Shown: piece after piece, positions 19,520-27,707 of the stretch
Position numbering within the stretch: position 1 is the first letter of the stretch
How the letters are laid out: each line of letters starts with the position of its first letter
From: Trebonia kvetii
Lineage (GTDB): Bacteria > Actinomycetota > Actinomycetes > Streptosporangiales > Streptosporangiaceae
Direction of reading: 5' to 3'
Length of the DNA: 64,000 nt
NCBI RefSeq assembly: GCF_007827045.1
Contig: NZ_RPFW01000006.1
Location: 310,001 to 374,000, forward strand
The notes under the pieces: model-generated
Databases searched by the model: none
What the model saw: the letters and a program-made list of their open reading frames with translations, nothing else
What the model was told of the DNA's origin: nothing
Program-made: the position numbers and the translations under genes

Positions 19520-20664
19520 GCATTCTCAACCCGCTGTTCTACGCGGTCGCCTGGGTGATGATGCGCATCCACGCGGTGCTCTCCGTGCCGTTTGGCGCGT
19601 CGAGCGGCTTGACTTGGGGCCTGTCGATCGTCCTGCTCGTGGTGCTGATGCGCCTGATCATGGTGCCGCTGTTCATCAAGCAGCGGAACTCCATGTGGAA
19701 GATGCAGTCGCACATGCCGCAGCTGCAGGAGATCCGCAAGAAGTTCAAGAACGACAAGCAGCGGCTCAACGAAGAGACGATGAAGTTCTACAAGGAGAAC
19801 GGCATCAACCCGCTTGGCGGGTGCCTTCCCCTGCTGGCACAGCTGCCCGTCTTCTGGTCGCTGTTCAACGTGCTCAAGGCCATCGCCGACTGGAAGCCAG
19901 GCACGACGCCGCAGTACGGCCTGACCGTGCCCGTGGTGGAGAGCGCACGCCAGGCGAAGATCTTCGGTGTCCACCTGTACGACAAGTTCCTCTTCGTCCC
20001 CACCGGACAGGTTGAGTCGTGGGAGACGAAGGCCGTCATCCTGGCCGCGGTACTGATCAGCGCCGCGACGACGTTCCTCACCATGAAGCAGAGCCAGCGG
20101 CGCGGCATGCTGAACCAGACGGCGCCGGACCCGGACCAGCCGGGCGCCGCGGCCGCCCAGGCGATGTCGAAGAACATGATGTACATCGCCCCGTTCTTCG
20201 CGCTGACCGGCCTCTACTGGCAGTTCGGGCTGGTGCTTTACTGGGTCACCACCAACCTGTGGACGCTGGGACAGCAGCACTTCCTGTTCCGCAACCTTCC
20301 CGTGGTGGGGAGCGCTACGGTAGGAGCGTCTGCGGTGCAGGCGGCATCAGGTAACACGGGTGCGGCCGGCAAGGCGGGAGCCAAGCCCGGCGCCAAGGCG
20401 GCCCCGGCCGACACCAAGCCCGGCGGTAAGGGCGGCGCGTCAGCCGCCGCGGCCGCGAAGGCGCCTGGCCCCAGGCCCAGCGCCAACGGCTCCGCTGCCG
20501 GTGCCGCCGCCAACGGATGGGCGAACGGCTCTAGCGTCCTGCGGCGGTTCGGCCGGGGCAAGCAGGAGCCGGAGGAGGTCCAGGACACTCCGCCGACCAA
20601 GGTCGTCCGGCAGCAGCCGGTCCGGCAGACACGCAGTAAGCGCGGCAACACGGGCAAGAGGTGA
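19516..20664 (+). CDS. yidC: Membrane protein insertase YidC/OxaA
   Basis: A 382-residue insertase that inserts and folds membrane proteins with or without SecYEG. GTG 19516 has AAGGAG eight bases upstream. It shows the Gram-positive-type core: a first helix (LSIVLLVVLMRLIMVPLFIKQ), the amphipathic cytoplasmic hairpin (MPQLQEIRKKFKNDKQRLNEE), NPLGGCLPLLAQLPVFWSLFNVL, and later helices with QFGLVLYWVTTNLWTLGQQ. The C-terminal ~105 residues are Ala/Gly/Lys-rich and basic, typical of actinobacterial YidC tails that contact the ribosome. Confidence 0.96.
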   Translation: MSILNPLFYAVAWVMMRIHAVLSVPFGASSGLTWGLSIVLLVVLMRLIMVPLFIKQRNSMWKMQSHMPQLQEIRKKFKNDKQRLNEETMKFYKENGINPLGGCLPLLAQLPVFWSLFNVLKAIADWKPGTTPQYGLTVPVVESARQAKIFGVHLYDKFLFVPTGQVESWETKAVILAAVLISAATTFLTMKQSQRRGMLNQTAPDPDQPGAAAAQAMSKNMMYIAPFFALTGLYWQFGLVLYWVTTNLWTLGQQHFLFRNLPVVGSATVGASAVQAASGNTGAAGKAGAKPGAKAAPADTKPGGKGGASAAAAAKAPGPRPSANGSAAGAAANGWANGSSVLRRFGRGKQEPEEVQDTPPTKVVRQQPVRQTRSKRGNTGKR

Positions 20665-20670
20665 GCGGCT

Positions 20671-21339
20671 GTGGGGGATGGTCCCGGTGAGGGGTTCGGC
20701 ACGGTGGTAGGCGAAGATCAGGAGCTTGACGGCGTGGTCGACGATAACGACATCATCGAAGCCGGCGACGACCTGGACGTCGAGGATGAAGACGTCGAGA
20801 ACGTCGAGAACGTCGAAGACGTCGAAGACGACGAGGATGATGACGAAGACTCCGACGAGGAAGCGGACGACGAGGAAGACCTGAGCTCTCTCGAAGAAGA
20901 GGGCGAGATCGCCGCTGACTACATCGAGGGTCTTCTCGACATCGCCGACCTCGACGGCGACATCGACATGGACGTGGAGGGCGACCGTGCCGTTGTCTCC
21001 GTCGTCGGCGCCACGCTGGACGAGCTTGTCGGAGACGACGGCGAGGTTCTCGAGGCGCTGCAGGAGCTGACCAGGCTCGCTGTGCACCGGAAGACTGGGT
21101 CACGCGCCCGGCTGATGCTCGACGTCGGCGGCTTCCGGTCGCGGCGCCGCGCTGAACTCGCCGAACTCGGCCGTTCCGTAGCAGCGGAGGTATCGGAGTC
21201 CGGCGAGCCGAAGAAGCTGCGCGCGATGTCCCCGTTCGAGCGAAAGATCATCCACGATGCTGTCGCGGTCGCCGGGCTGCGGAGCGAGTCGGAGGGCGAG
21301 GAGCCGAACCGGCGCGTGGTGGTCTTCCCGGCCGGCTGA
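20671..21339 (+). CDS. jag: Jag/KhpB RNA-binding protein with acidic N-terminal region
   Basis: 222 residues, GTG start six bases after yidC. Residues ~15-75 are almost continuous Asp/Glu from near-repeats of GACGTCGAG and GAnGAn codons; the Jag_N domain of Firmicutes is absent. The KH domain follows (VVSVVGATLDELVGDDGEVLEAL, HRKTG), then the R3H domain (RRRAELAELGRSVAAEV ... MSPFERKIIHDAVA ... NRRVVVFP). Both RNA-binding domains look intact. The family binds RNA and influences cell elongation. Confidence 0.93.
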   Translation: MGDGPGEGFGTVVGEDQELDGVVDDNDIIEAGDDLDVEDEDVENVENVEDVEDDEDDDEDSDEEADDEEDLSSLEEEGEIAADYIEGLLDIADLDGDIDMDVEGDRAVVSVVGATLDELVGDDGEVLEALQELTRLAVHRKTGSRARLMLDVGGFRSRRRAELAELGRSVAAEVSESGEPKKLRAMSPFERKIIHDAVAVAGLRSESEGEEPNRRVVVFPAG

Positions 21340-21350
21340 GGCGGGACGCG

Positions 21351-22034
21351 GTGGCCGCGGAACCACCAGCCGAGGCCGGCCTGGTCTTCGGCGACGCGCT
21401 GGGTATGGCGCGCCGGTACGCGGAACTGCTGGCCACCGACGGGGTGACCCGTGGGCTCATCGGTCCGCGTGAGACGGAACGGCTCTGGGAACGGCACCTG
21501 CTGAACTGCGCGGTGGTGGCGGAGCTGCTTCCCGAGCGAGGTTCGCTTGTGGACATCGGTTCCGGAGCCGGGCTGCCGGGAGTCGTGCTCGCTTTGCTCC
21601 GCCCGTCGCTTGAGGTGACGCTGCTCGAACCGCTGCTGCGGCGATCTGTGTTCCTCGAGGAGTGCGTCGCGGAGCTCGGACTCGCTAACACCACCGTGCT
21701 GCGCGCCAGGGCTGAGGAGAAGGCCGCCGCGCGGATCAAGGCCGACGTCGCCACGGCGCGCGCTGTCGCTCCGCTCGGTCGGCTGGCCGGCTGGGCCGCG
21801 CCGCTGCTTCGTCCTGGCGGACAGCTGATCGCGATCAAGGGGCAGTCCGCGGCCGACGAACTGGCGGCCGCGAGACCCGTCCTTTCCCGGCTTGGCGTGC
21901 GGAGTGCGGAGGTTCTGCAGGCTGGTCGCGGTAGGGTCGTATCGGCGACCACGGTGATCCGTGTCGTCATGGAGGCACACGGCGGCCGAGAGGAGCGAGC
22001 GAGTGCTCAGCGCAGCCGGCGTGGGGTGGCCTGA
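21351..22034 (+). CDS. rsmG: 16S rRNA (guanine-N7)-methyltransferase RsmG
   Basis: A 227-residue SAM-dependent methyltransferase for m7G527 of 16S rRNA. It has the SAM-binding motif LVDIGSGAGLPGVVLAL, WERHLLNCAVVAELLP before it, ARAVAPLGRLAGWAAPLLRPGG and a final KGQSAADE region. GTG 21351 starts 11 bases after jag. Its end overlaps the open frame upstream of parA. Confidence 0.95.
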   Translation: MAAEPPAEAGLVFGDALGMARRYAELLATDGVTRGLIGPRETERLWERHLLNCAVVAELLPERGSLVDIGSGAGLPGVVLALLRPSLEVTLLEPLLRRSVFLEECVAELGLANTTVLRARAEEKAAARIKADVATARAVAPLGRLAGWAAPLLRPGGQLIAIKGQSAADELAAARPVLSRLGVRSAEVLQAGRGRVVSATTVIRVVMEAHGGREERASAQRSRRGVA

Positions 22035-22155
22035 CGGGGGCAGTGCGCTAATGCTGGGCGTTTCCGGGCTGGGTTGGCCCGCGGGACGACTGGGACTTTT
22101 GTCTTCTCAATCCCCTGAGCAGGCCTCGAGTCAGCGGGGCGTGGAAGGTCTTTCG

Positions 22156-23220
22156 GTGAACGGTCAAGACGATCCTTCCCTTCCCGGGTCGGACCGGGTT
22201 CGGAATGCGCTGGCGGCGGCGGTTTCACGTGGAACCCCTGGTGTTGTGGTGAGCACGGGCGCGCCGGGCAGCGCTCGCACGAGCGGAGAGGGCCAGATGT
22301 CGCCGGAGGCTGTAGGAACAGATGGACCGGTCGTGGTGCCTGAGGCGCCGGTGAACGCGGCCGACACGCCCATCGCGCGGGCGGCCGAGGCGGCCGTCGG
22401 TGTTCGCGGTGCGGCCATGCGCGAGCCCTGGCCGCGTCCGGGGCGGTGCCGGATCATGACGATCGCCAACCAGAAGGGCGGGGTGGGCAAGACCACCACC
22501 GCGGTCAACCTGGCGGCGAGCCTGTCCCAGCACGGCAACCGGGTGCTTGTCGTGGACCTTGACCCGCAGGGGAACGCGTCGACCGCGCTCGACGTGGACC
22601 ATCACGTTGGCAGGGAGTCGGTATACAACTCGCTCGTCGAGGACCGGCCGCTGTCGGAGATTGTGACCGAGGTCGAGGGCATGCCCGGGCTGTACTGCGC
22701 GCCCGCGACGATCGACCTAGCCGGCGCCGAGATCGAACTGGTGCCGCTCGTGGCGCGTGAGTCGCGGCTATCCCGCGCGATTGAGTCGCTCGACGTCTCG
22801 AATCTGGACTACGTGCTGATTGACTGCCCGCCGTCCCTCGGCCTGCTGACGCTCAACGCGCTGGTGGCCGCCGAGGAAGTGCTCATCCCGATCCAGTGCG
22901 AGTATTACGCGCTCGAGGGTCTCGAGCAGCTGCTGCGGACTGTCGAGCTGGTGCGCGCACACCTGAATGCGAATCTTCGCATCTCCACCATCCTGCTGAC
23001 CATGTACGACGGACGCACCCGGCTCGCGACGCAGGTCGCGGAGGACGTCCGCTCGCACTTCGGCGATGTGGTGCTGCAGACGATCATCCCGCGCTCGGTC
23101 CGGGTTTCCGAGGCGCCAAGCTACGGTCAGTCGGTCATCACCTACGACCCGGCCTCGACCGGCGCGGTCGCCTATGCCGAGGCGGCCCGCGAGCTGGCCC
23201 ACCGGGCGATCACCGCATAG
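22156..23220 (+). CDS. parA: Chromosome partitioning ATPase ParA/Soj
   Basis: A Walker-type ATPase that moves ParB-parS complexes. The core shows the deviant Walker A NQKGGVGKTTTAVNLAA, VVDLDPQGNAST and VLIDCPPSLGLLTLNAL. The start is uncertain: GTG 22156 is taken for its GGAAGG (22143-22148), giving 354 residues with a ~95-residue variable N-terminus before the core. In-frame starts at 22141 and 21961 exist. A parS-like site lies inside this N-terminal coding part. It converges on parB across a perfect terminator hairpin. Confidence 0.93.
   Translation: MNGQDDPSLPGSDRVRNALAAAVSRGTPGVVVSTGAPGSARTSGEGQMSPEAVGTDGPVVVPEAPVNAADTPIARAAEAAVGVRGAAMREPWPRPGRCRIMTIANQKGGVGKTTTAVNLAASLSQHGNRVLVVDLDPQGNASTALDVDHHVGRESVYNSLVEDRPLSEIVTEVEGMPGLYCAPATIDLAGAEIELVPLVARESRLSRAIESLDVSNLDYVLIDCPPSLGLLTLNALVAAEEVLIPIQCEYYALEGLEQLLRTVELVRAHLNANLRISTILLTMYDGRTRLATQVAEDVRSHFGDVVLQTIIPRSVRVSEAPSYGQSVITYDPASTGAVAYAEAARELAHRAITA
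22221..22236. promoter_or_regulatory. parS-like site inside parA
   Basis: GGTTTCACGTGGAACC matches TGTTTCACGTGAAACA at 13 of 16 positions, with the central GTTTCACGTG exact. It is in the coding region of the variable ParA N-terminus, where the protein sequence is not constrained. Confidence 0.6.
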
Positions 23221-23237
23221 CAGCGAGACACTAGACA

Positions 23238-23275
23238 CGCTGAGGGCCGGGGGCGTCATACCCCGGCCCTCAGCG
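23238..23275. terminator. Bidirectional terminator between parA and parB
   Basis: CGCTGAGGGCCGGGG (23238-23252) and CCCCGGCCCTCAGCG (23261-23275) form a perfect 15-bp stem with an 8-base loop in the gap between the two converging stops. No U-tract follows, as is common in high-GC genomes. Confidence 0.8.
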
Positions 23276-23294
23276 TTACCGGCTTGTCCGGCCC

Positions 23295-23342
23295 GAGCGG
23301 AGTGAGTCCTGAGCGGAGTCAGTCCTGAGCGGAGTCAGTCCT
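23295..23342. repeat. Three tandem 16-bp units at the parB stop
   Basis: GAGCGGAGTCAGTCCT is repeated at 23311-23326 and 23327-23342, with a one-base variant (GTGAG for GTCAG) at 23295-23310. The last unit contains the parB stop codon (TCA on the plus strand at 23335-23337), so the array begins exactly where the gene ends. Confidence 0.85.
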
Positions 23343-24372
23343 GCGCGGGGCCGGGACGAGTGGCGGCCTCGGGTGACATCGCCTTGACGATGCGCTCCAG
23401 GTCGTCGATCGTCGCGAATTCAACGGTGATCTTGCCCTTGTTCCGTCCCATCTCCACCTTGACCCGGGTCTCGAAGATGTCGGAGAGCCGGTCGGACAGG
23501 TGACGCAGGGCGGGCGCGACCGGCTTGGCTGATACCTGCCTGCGGGACTGCTTCACCGGGTTGTCGTCGCCGATGGCGACGATTTCTTCGACGGAGCGGA
23601 CCGAGAGTCCCTCTGCCACGATCCGCTGGGCCAGCCGCTCCTGTGCCTGCGGATCGTCGAGGGAGAGCAGCGCCCTGGCGTGACCCGCGCTAATCACCCC
23701 GGCCGCGACTCGCTTCTGCACCCCTGGAGGCAGGTTCAGCAGCCGCAGCGTGTTGCTGATGTGCGGGCGGGAGCGGCCAATCTTCTGCGCGAGCTGCTCG
23801 TGTGTGGCGCCGAAGTCGTCAAGCAGCTGCTGGTAGGCCGCCGCCTCCTCCAGCGGATCGAGCTGCTGCCTGTGCAGGTTTTCCAGCAGGGCGTCGCGGA
23901 GCATGTCGGTGTCCGGCGTCTCGCGGACGATGGCGGGAATGTACTCGAGCCCGGCCCGCTGTGACGCGCGCCAGCGGCGCTCGCCCATGACAAGCTCGTA
24001 GTTTCCGTCCCCGATCTTCCGTACTACGACCGGCTGGAGTAGGCCGACCTCGGTGATGGAGGCGGAGAGCTCCTCGAGAGCCTCCTCGTCGAATGTCCGG
24101 CGCGGCTGACGAGGATTGGGCGTGATCGAGCCAACCGCGATTTCCTCGAAGTAGGCACCAGCCACCTGGCGCAGTCCGGCGTCAGCCGGGTCGTAGGTGC
24201 TTCCGGCCGCGTCGCTGACATACCCGTGGCCGATGACGCCCACCGCGTTCGCCGTCGTGCCTGACGGGCCAACCGAGCCCGGGGCCGCCGTGTCCGCCGC
24301 GCCGCCAGTCCGGGGTGCCTCCGGGATCAGTGCTCCGAGCCCCTTGCCGAGACCCCGCCGTTGCTGCGCCAC
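23335..24372 (-). CDS. parB: Chromosome partitioning protein ParB (CTPase clamp)
   Basis: A 345-residue parS-binding protein. GTG 24372 is chosen for the AGGAGA upstream and the family start AQQRRGLGKGLGALIP. After a variable linker come the CTP/ParA-related N-domain (NPRQPRRTFDEEALEELSASI, GLLQPVVVR, MGERRWRASQRAG), the helix-turn-helix region (HEQLAQKIGRSRPHISNTLRLLNLP) and a C-terminal dimerisation domain. The GERRW and arginine box residues are intact. It is convergent with parA, an inversion of the usual tandem parA-parB order. Confidence 0.96.
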   Translation of the reverse strand: MAQQRRGLGKGLGALIPEAPRTGGAADTAAPGSVGPSGTTANAVGVIGHGYVSDAAGSTYDPADAGLRQVAGAYFEEIAVGSITPNPRQPRRTFDEEALEELSASITEVGLLQPVVVRKIGDGNYELVMGERRWRASQRAGLEYIPAIVRETPDTDMLRDALLENLHRQQLDPLEEAAAYQQLLDDFGATHEQLAQKIGRSRPHISNTLRLLNLPPGVQKRVAAGVISAGHARALLSLDDPQAQERLAQRIVAEGLSVRSVEEIVAIGDDNPVKQSRRQVSAKPVAPALRHLSDRLSDIFETRVKVEMGRNKGKITVEFATIDDLERIVKAMSPEAATRPGPAQD

Positions 24373-24494
24373 TGCTTCTCCTGTGTAAGAGCCGGTTGTG
24401 CTGCGAAGACGGCACACGGATCGCCGAGGAGAACCGTGGCCGCCACACCAATCTAATGGCATCTGGCCGCGGATTCAGCGTGTTCGCTGTGCCT

Positions 24495-24510
24495 TGTTTC
24501 ACGTGAAACA
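24495..24510. promoter_or_regulatory. parS (perfect)
   Basis: TGTTTCACGTGAAACA is identical to the 16-bp consensus parS. It lies 122 bases upstream of the parB start, in the spacer before the aldolase-like gene. Confidence 0.95.
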
Positions 24511-24513
24511 GAC

Positions 24514-24530
24514 GGGACGGCCACCGTCCC
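24514..24530. repeat. Hairpin between the twin parS sites
   Basis: GGGACGG (24514-24520) and CCGTCCC (24524-24530) form an inverted repeat with a three-base CCA loop, centred between the two parS copies. It may be the terminator of the aldolase-like gene ending at 24569. Confidence 0.6.
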
Positions 24531-24536
24531 GGTGCT

Positions 24537-24552
24537 CGTTTCACGTGAAACA
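24537..24552. promoter_or_regulatory. parS (one mismatch)
   Basis: CGTTTCACGTGAAACA differs from the consensus only in its first base. It is 42 bases from the perfect copy, four helical turns apart, so the two face the same side of the DNA. Confidence 0.95.
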
Positions 24553-24568
24553 AGGCGCGTTCCCGGCG

Positions 24569-25639
24569 CTATGCGCGGACCGATCCCACGAGCTCGGCGG
24601 CGGCGGCGATGTCGCCAAGGAACGCGTCGACGTCGCTTTCCTGCGTGTCAAAGGCGGTCATCCAGCGAACCACCGACGCGGACTCATCCCACACGTGGAA
24701 AATCCAGTCGCGCTGCAGTGCGGCGATGCGGGCGGGGTCGAGACGCGCGAAGACGGCGTCCGCCTGGACGGGGTACACGACGTCGACGCCGGGAATCGAA
24801 GCCAGGCCGCCGGCTAGCCGGTTGGCCATCGCGTTGGCATGCTCGGCATTGTGCCGCCACAGGTCGTCGGTGAGGAGAGCACTGAACTGCGCGCCGAGGA
24901 AGCGCATCTTGGACGAGAGCTGCATGTGCTGCTTGCGGAGATAGGGAGCGTTGGCCGCGTCGCCGGGCCGCATCACCACGACCGCTTCCACGCCCATTGC
25001 CCCGTTTTTGGTGCCGCCGAAGCTGAGCACGTCAGCGTTCTCCGCGATGTCCGCGAGCGTGCAGTCCAGATGAGCCGCCGCGTTGGCGAGTCGTGCGCCA
25101 TCCAGGAAGACGCGCAGATTGTTGGCCGCACAGAACTCCTTGATAGCCCGGAGTTCGTCGAGCGAGTAACAAGTGCCGAATTCCGTCGACTGGGTGACGG
25201 CGACGGCGCCCGGCTGGGCGAAGTGCTCATCGCCGCGGCCCGCGAGCCGGGAGCCGATTAGTTCCGGAGTTATCTTCCCGTCTCGCGCGGGGACCGTGAG
25301 GAGCTTCGTCCCAAGGATCCGCTCCGCGGAGCCGCACTCGTCGGTGTTGATGTGCGCCGAGTCGGCGCAGATGACCGACTCGTGCCGGCCGAGCAGCAGG
25401 CCGAGCCCGAGCACGTTCGCGCCGCTGCCGTTGAGCACCAGGTACACCTCGCCCTGCGCCCCTGTGAGCCGGCGGATCTCGCTCACCGCATGGGCAGTCC
25501 ACGGGTCGGCGCCGTACGCGATGGCATCGCCGGTGTTCGCCTCGACGATGGCGCGCATGACGGTCGGGTGGGTCCCCGCGTGGTTGTCGCTGCCGAAGCT
25601 CTTGCGCGGCGCGTCCGGCGAATGGGTCGCCCCGGTCAT
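24569..25639 (-). CDS. Low-specificity L-threonine aldolase-like PLP enzyme
   Basis: 356 residues of the beta-eliminating lyase/threonine aldolase fold type I family, which cleaves beta-hydroxy amino acids such as threonine to glycine and aldehyde. ATG 25639 is chosen for GGAGG six bases upstream; an earlier start at 25651 has none. Features: FGSDNHAGTHPTVMRAI near the start, the PLP-stacking region NGSGANVLGL, FLDGARLANAAAHL (Asp contacting the pyridine nitrogen) and the Schiff-base lysine in SFGGTKNGAMG. It stands alone on the minus strand downstream of the parS pair. Confidence 0.88.
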   Translation of the reverse strand: MTGATHSPDAPRKSFGSDNHAGTHPTVMRAIVEANTGDAIAYGADPWTAHAVSEIRRLTGAQGEVYLVLNGSGANVLGLGLLLGRHESVICADSAHINTDECGSAERILGTKLLTVPARDGKITPELIGSRLAGRGDEHFAQPGAVAVTQSTEFGTCYSLDELRAIKEFCAANNLRVFLDGARLANAAAHLDCTLADIAENADVLSFGGTKNGAMGVEAVVVMRPGDAANAPYLRKQHMQLSSKMRFLGAQFSALLTDDLWRHNAEHANAMANRLAGGLASIPGVDVVYPVQADAVFARLDPARIAALQRDWIFHVWDESASVVRWMTAFDTQESDVDAFLGDIAAAAELVGSVRA

Positions 25640-25755
25640 CGGGTCCTCCAAGTAAAGATTTCTAGATCACGGGTCACAGCATTCCCTGCCGTCGGCGGGG
25701 TACCATGCCAAAATAGTGGCTAGTTCACGCTGACCTGATCGGGGAACGCATCGGG

Positions 25756-26394
25756 ATGTCACGCCGACTTGTCAACATTACGCTGGATAATCTCGGCGAC
25801 CTTCCGCCGAGCTGCCGTTCCTGCGTTTTCTGGGAACTCGATCCGGTGAGCAAGGTCCGCGCCGAGGCGAATGACCCGGCGCTGGAAAAGGAGTCGTGGA
25901 TCTCCTCGGTGCTCCTTGAGTGGGGCAGCTGCGGGAAGATCCTCTACGTCGACGGCGTGCCCGCTGCCTATGTGCTCTTCGCACCGCCGCAATACGTGCC
26001 GCGCTCGGTCGCCTTCCCGACTAGCCCGGTAAGCGCCGACGCGGTGCTCCTGATGACGGCCCGGGTGCTCAGCGAGTTCTCCGGTGGCGGCCTCGGGCGC
26101 ATGCTCATCCAGGGAATGGCGAAAGACCTGACGCGCCGCGGCGTGCGAGCGATCGAGGCCTTCGGGAACAAGGAGTGGACCGCGCCCGCCTGCGTGCTGC
26201 CGGTCGACTATCTGCTCGCTGTCGGCTTCAAGACCGTCCGGCCGCACCACAGGCACCCGCGGCTGCGGATGGAACTCCGCTCGACGCTCAGCTGGCGGGA
26301 GGACGTGGAAGTCGCGCTGGAGAGGCTGCTCGGGTCGATGACTCCCGAGCGCGTTCTCCGCCCGGCGCCCGCCGTGGTCAGCAGCCGGATCTAG
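25756..26394 (+). CDS. GNAT-family N-acetyltransferase
   Basis: A 212-residue protein with a GNAT core: a first strand with RSCVFWEL, GKILYVDGVPAAYVLFAPP as the central strands, VLSEFSGGGLGRMLIQGMAKDL as the acetyl-CoA pyrophosphate loop (a GGGLGR version of Q/RxxGxG/A), and VDYLLAVGFKTVRPHHRHPRLRMEL at the end. This form is common near actinobacterial origins. Substrate unknown. The ATG lies downstream of a GGGGAA stretch; it diverges from the aldolase-like gene. Confidence 0.8.
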   Translation: MSRRLVNITLDNLGDLPPSCRSCVFWELDPVSKVRAEANDPALEKESWISSVLLEWGSCGKILYVDGVPAAYVLFAPPQYVPRSVAFPTSPVSADAVLLMTARVLSEFSGGGLGRMLIQGMAKDLTRRGVRAIEAFGNKEWTAPACVLPVDYLLAVGFKTVRPHHRHPRLRMELRSTLSWREDVEVALERLLGSMTPERVLRPAPAVVSSRI

Positions 26395-26429
26395 AGCCTC
26401 TGCACGCGGTCCGGTGCAGACGTTCTGTG

Positions 26430-27239
26430 CTACTGGGTCGCCGTGGTGACGCAGGCGCGGAACTCCGCCAGGGCGTCGCCGTTACCGTCGATCTTCACCC
26501 GGCTCGGCATTCCCGGTGTCTCCCGGTTCCACGACCAGCGCAGGACGTCCGTCGGGGTGCCGCTCACCGTGACGTCGGCTGCGCTGTCGTCGCTGATCTT
26601 CTCGTCCGGGCCGCCCTCGACAGTGAACTGGCCGGGGGCGGTTTTCACGAGCCAGGAGACGCTCGGGCTGTCGGTGGTGACATCGGCCCTGATGAGATAG
26701 CTGCGGCCGGGAGAGTCCTGGAGCGCTTCCGTGAAGTACTTGGGCCACTCACGCACGTCGAACGCGACGAAGACCTTAAGCAGTTCATCGATGCCGTCGA
26801 TGGCGAGGTCGTCGGCGACCGGCGTGACCTGCTCCCTGACGCCCAGCTCGGCGTCGATCCGGTGGATGACCGTCTCCTGCGCCATCCGGCGGATCCAGAA
26901 CCCCACTGTCTGGTCTGGCCCGTACCAGGTCCACATGGGGTCCGACGGATTGCGCGCGGCGAATTCCGCAAGCAGCTGCCGGTAGGCGTCGTCGATCAGG
27001 GTGAGGGCCGGATAGCTGTCATCGAATGACGGCGGCCACGGCTTGGGGTCCGCCCCCTCGCGCATGGTGGCGGCCTTGTGCAGGTAGACCATCCCCACGT
27101 GCCAGGTCAGGTCGTCGACGGTCCAGTCGGGGCAGCTGGGCACCCGGGATTCGAGGTGCCCGGGCACAATCTCCCGCATTCGCCGGTAGTCCGACTCAAG
27201 GCACTCAAGGAGCCGCGCGTTTTCCATGCGAGAAGTCAA
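26430..27239 (-). CDS. Maleylpyruvate-isomerase-like mycothiol-dependent (DinB/MDMPI) protein
   Basis: 269 residues. The N-terminal MDMPI metal-binding domain shows VPSCPDWTVDDLTWHVGMVYLHKA and WIRRMAQETVIHRIDAE, supplying the His/Glu/His metal ligands of the four-helix DinB fold. The C-terminal domain has VSGTPTDVLRWSWNRE, the SCP2-like part of the family. Such enzymes use mycothiol or act as metal-dependent thiol transferases; the substrate is unknown. TTG 27239 has GGAGGG five bases upstream; ATG 27227 is an alternative with no ribosome site. Confidence 0.82.
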   Translation of the reverse strand: MTSRMENARLLECLESDYRRMREIVPGHLESRVPSCPDWTVDDLTWHVGMVYLHKAATMREGADPKPWPPSFDDSYPALTLIDDAYRQLLAEFAARNPSDPMWTWYGPDQTVGFWIRRMAQETVIHRIDAELGVREQVTPVADDLAIDGIDELLKVFVAFDVREWPKYFTEALQDSPGRSYLIRADVTTDSPSVSWLVKTAPGQFTVEGGPDEKISDDSAADVTVSGTPTDVLRWSWNRETPGMPSRVKIDGNGDALAEFRACVTTATQ

Positions 27240-27343
27240 TCACGCCCTCCCGCAGTAGTACAGGATTTCGATAAAGGAAACGGGGGGCCGGGGGATGATT
27301 CCCCCGGCCCCCCGTTTTGCCTGCGGGAGCAGTGGCAGTGAGC

Positions 27344-27667
27344 TCAGATGAATTCGGCCAGGTCCTTGAGCAGCGCGGCCTTCGGCTTGGCGCCCTTGAT
27401 CTGCTTCACGACCTCGCCGTTCTGGAACACGTTGAGCGTCGGGATCGCGAGGATCTGGTACCGCTGCGCGATGGCCGGGTTCTCGTCGACGTTGAGCTTC
27501 ACGACGTCGATCTTCTCGCCGTACTCGGAAGCGATCTCCTCGAGAACCGGGGCGATCATCCGGCACGGTCCGCACCACTCGGCCCAGTAATCGACGATGA
27601 CGGGCTTGCTGCTCTTCAGGACCTCTGCCTCGAAGGTCGCGTCGGTGACGGCCTTGGTCGCACCCAT
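27344..27667 (-). CDS. trxA: Thioredoxin
   Basis: A 107-residue cytoplasmic disulfide reductase with the active site YWAEWCGPCRMIAP, the cis-Pro loop IPTLNVF and a C-terminal KDLAEFI helix. ATG 27667 gives the standard length and has AAGGGTG upstream; in-frame sequence before it is non-conserved. It follows trxB by 40 bases on the same strand, forming the reductase-thioredoxin pair near the origin. Confidence 0.96.
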   Translation of the reverse strand: MGATKAVTDATFEAEVLKSSKPVIVDYWAEWCGPCRMIAPVLEEIASEYGEKIDVVKLNVDENPAIAQRYQILAIPTLNVFQNGEVVKQIKGAKPKAALLKDLAEFI

Positions 27668-27707
27668 TGTGATCACCCTTTCGTGTCTGGATGAGAAGGT
27701 TCGCTGA

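Noticed and set aside
24495..24552. Twin TTTCACGTGAAAC sites as transposon ends
   Set aside because: They match parS too well and lie beside parB.
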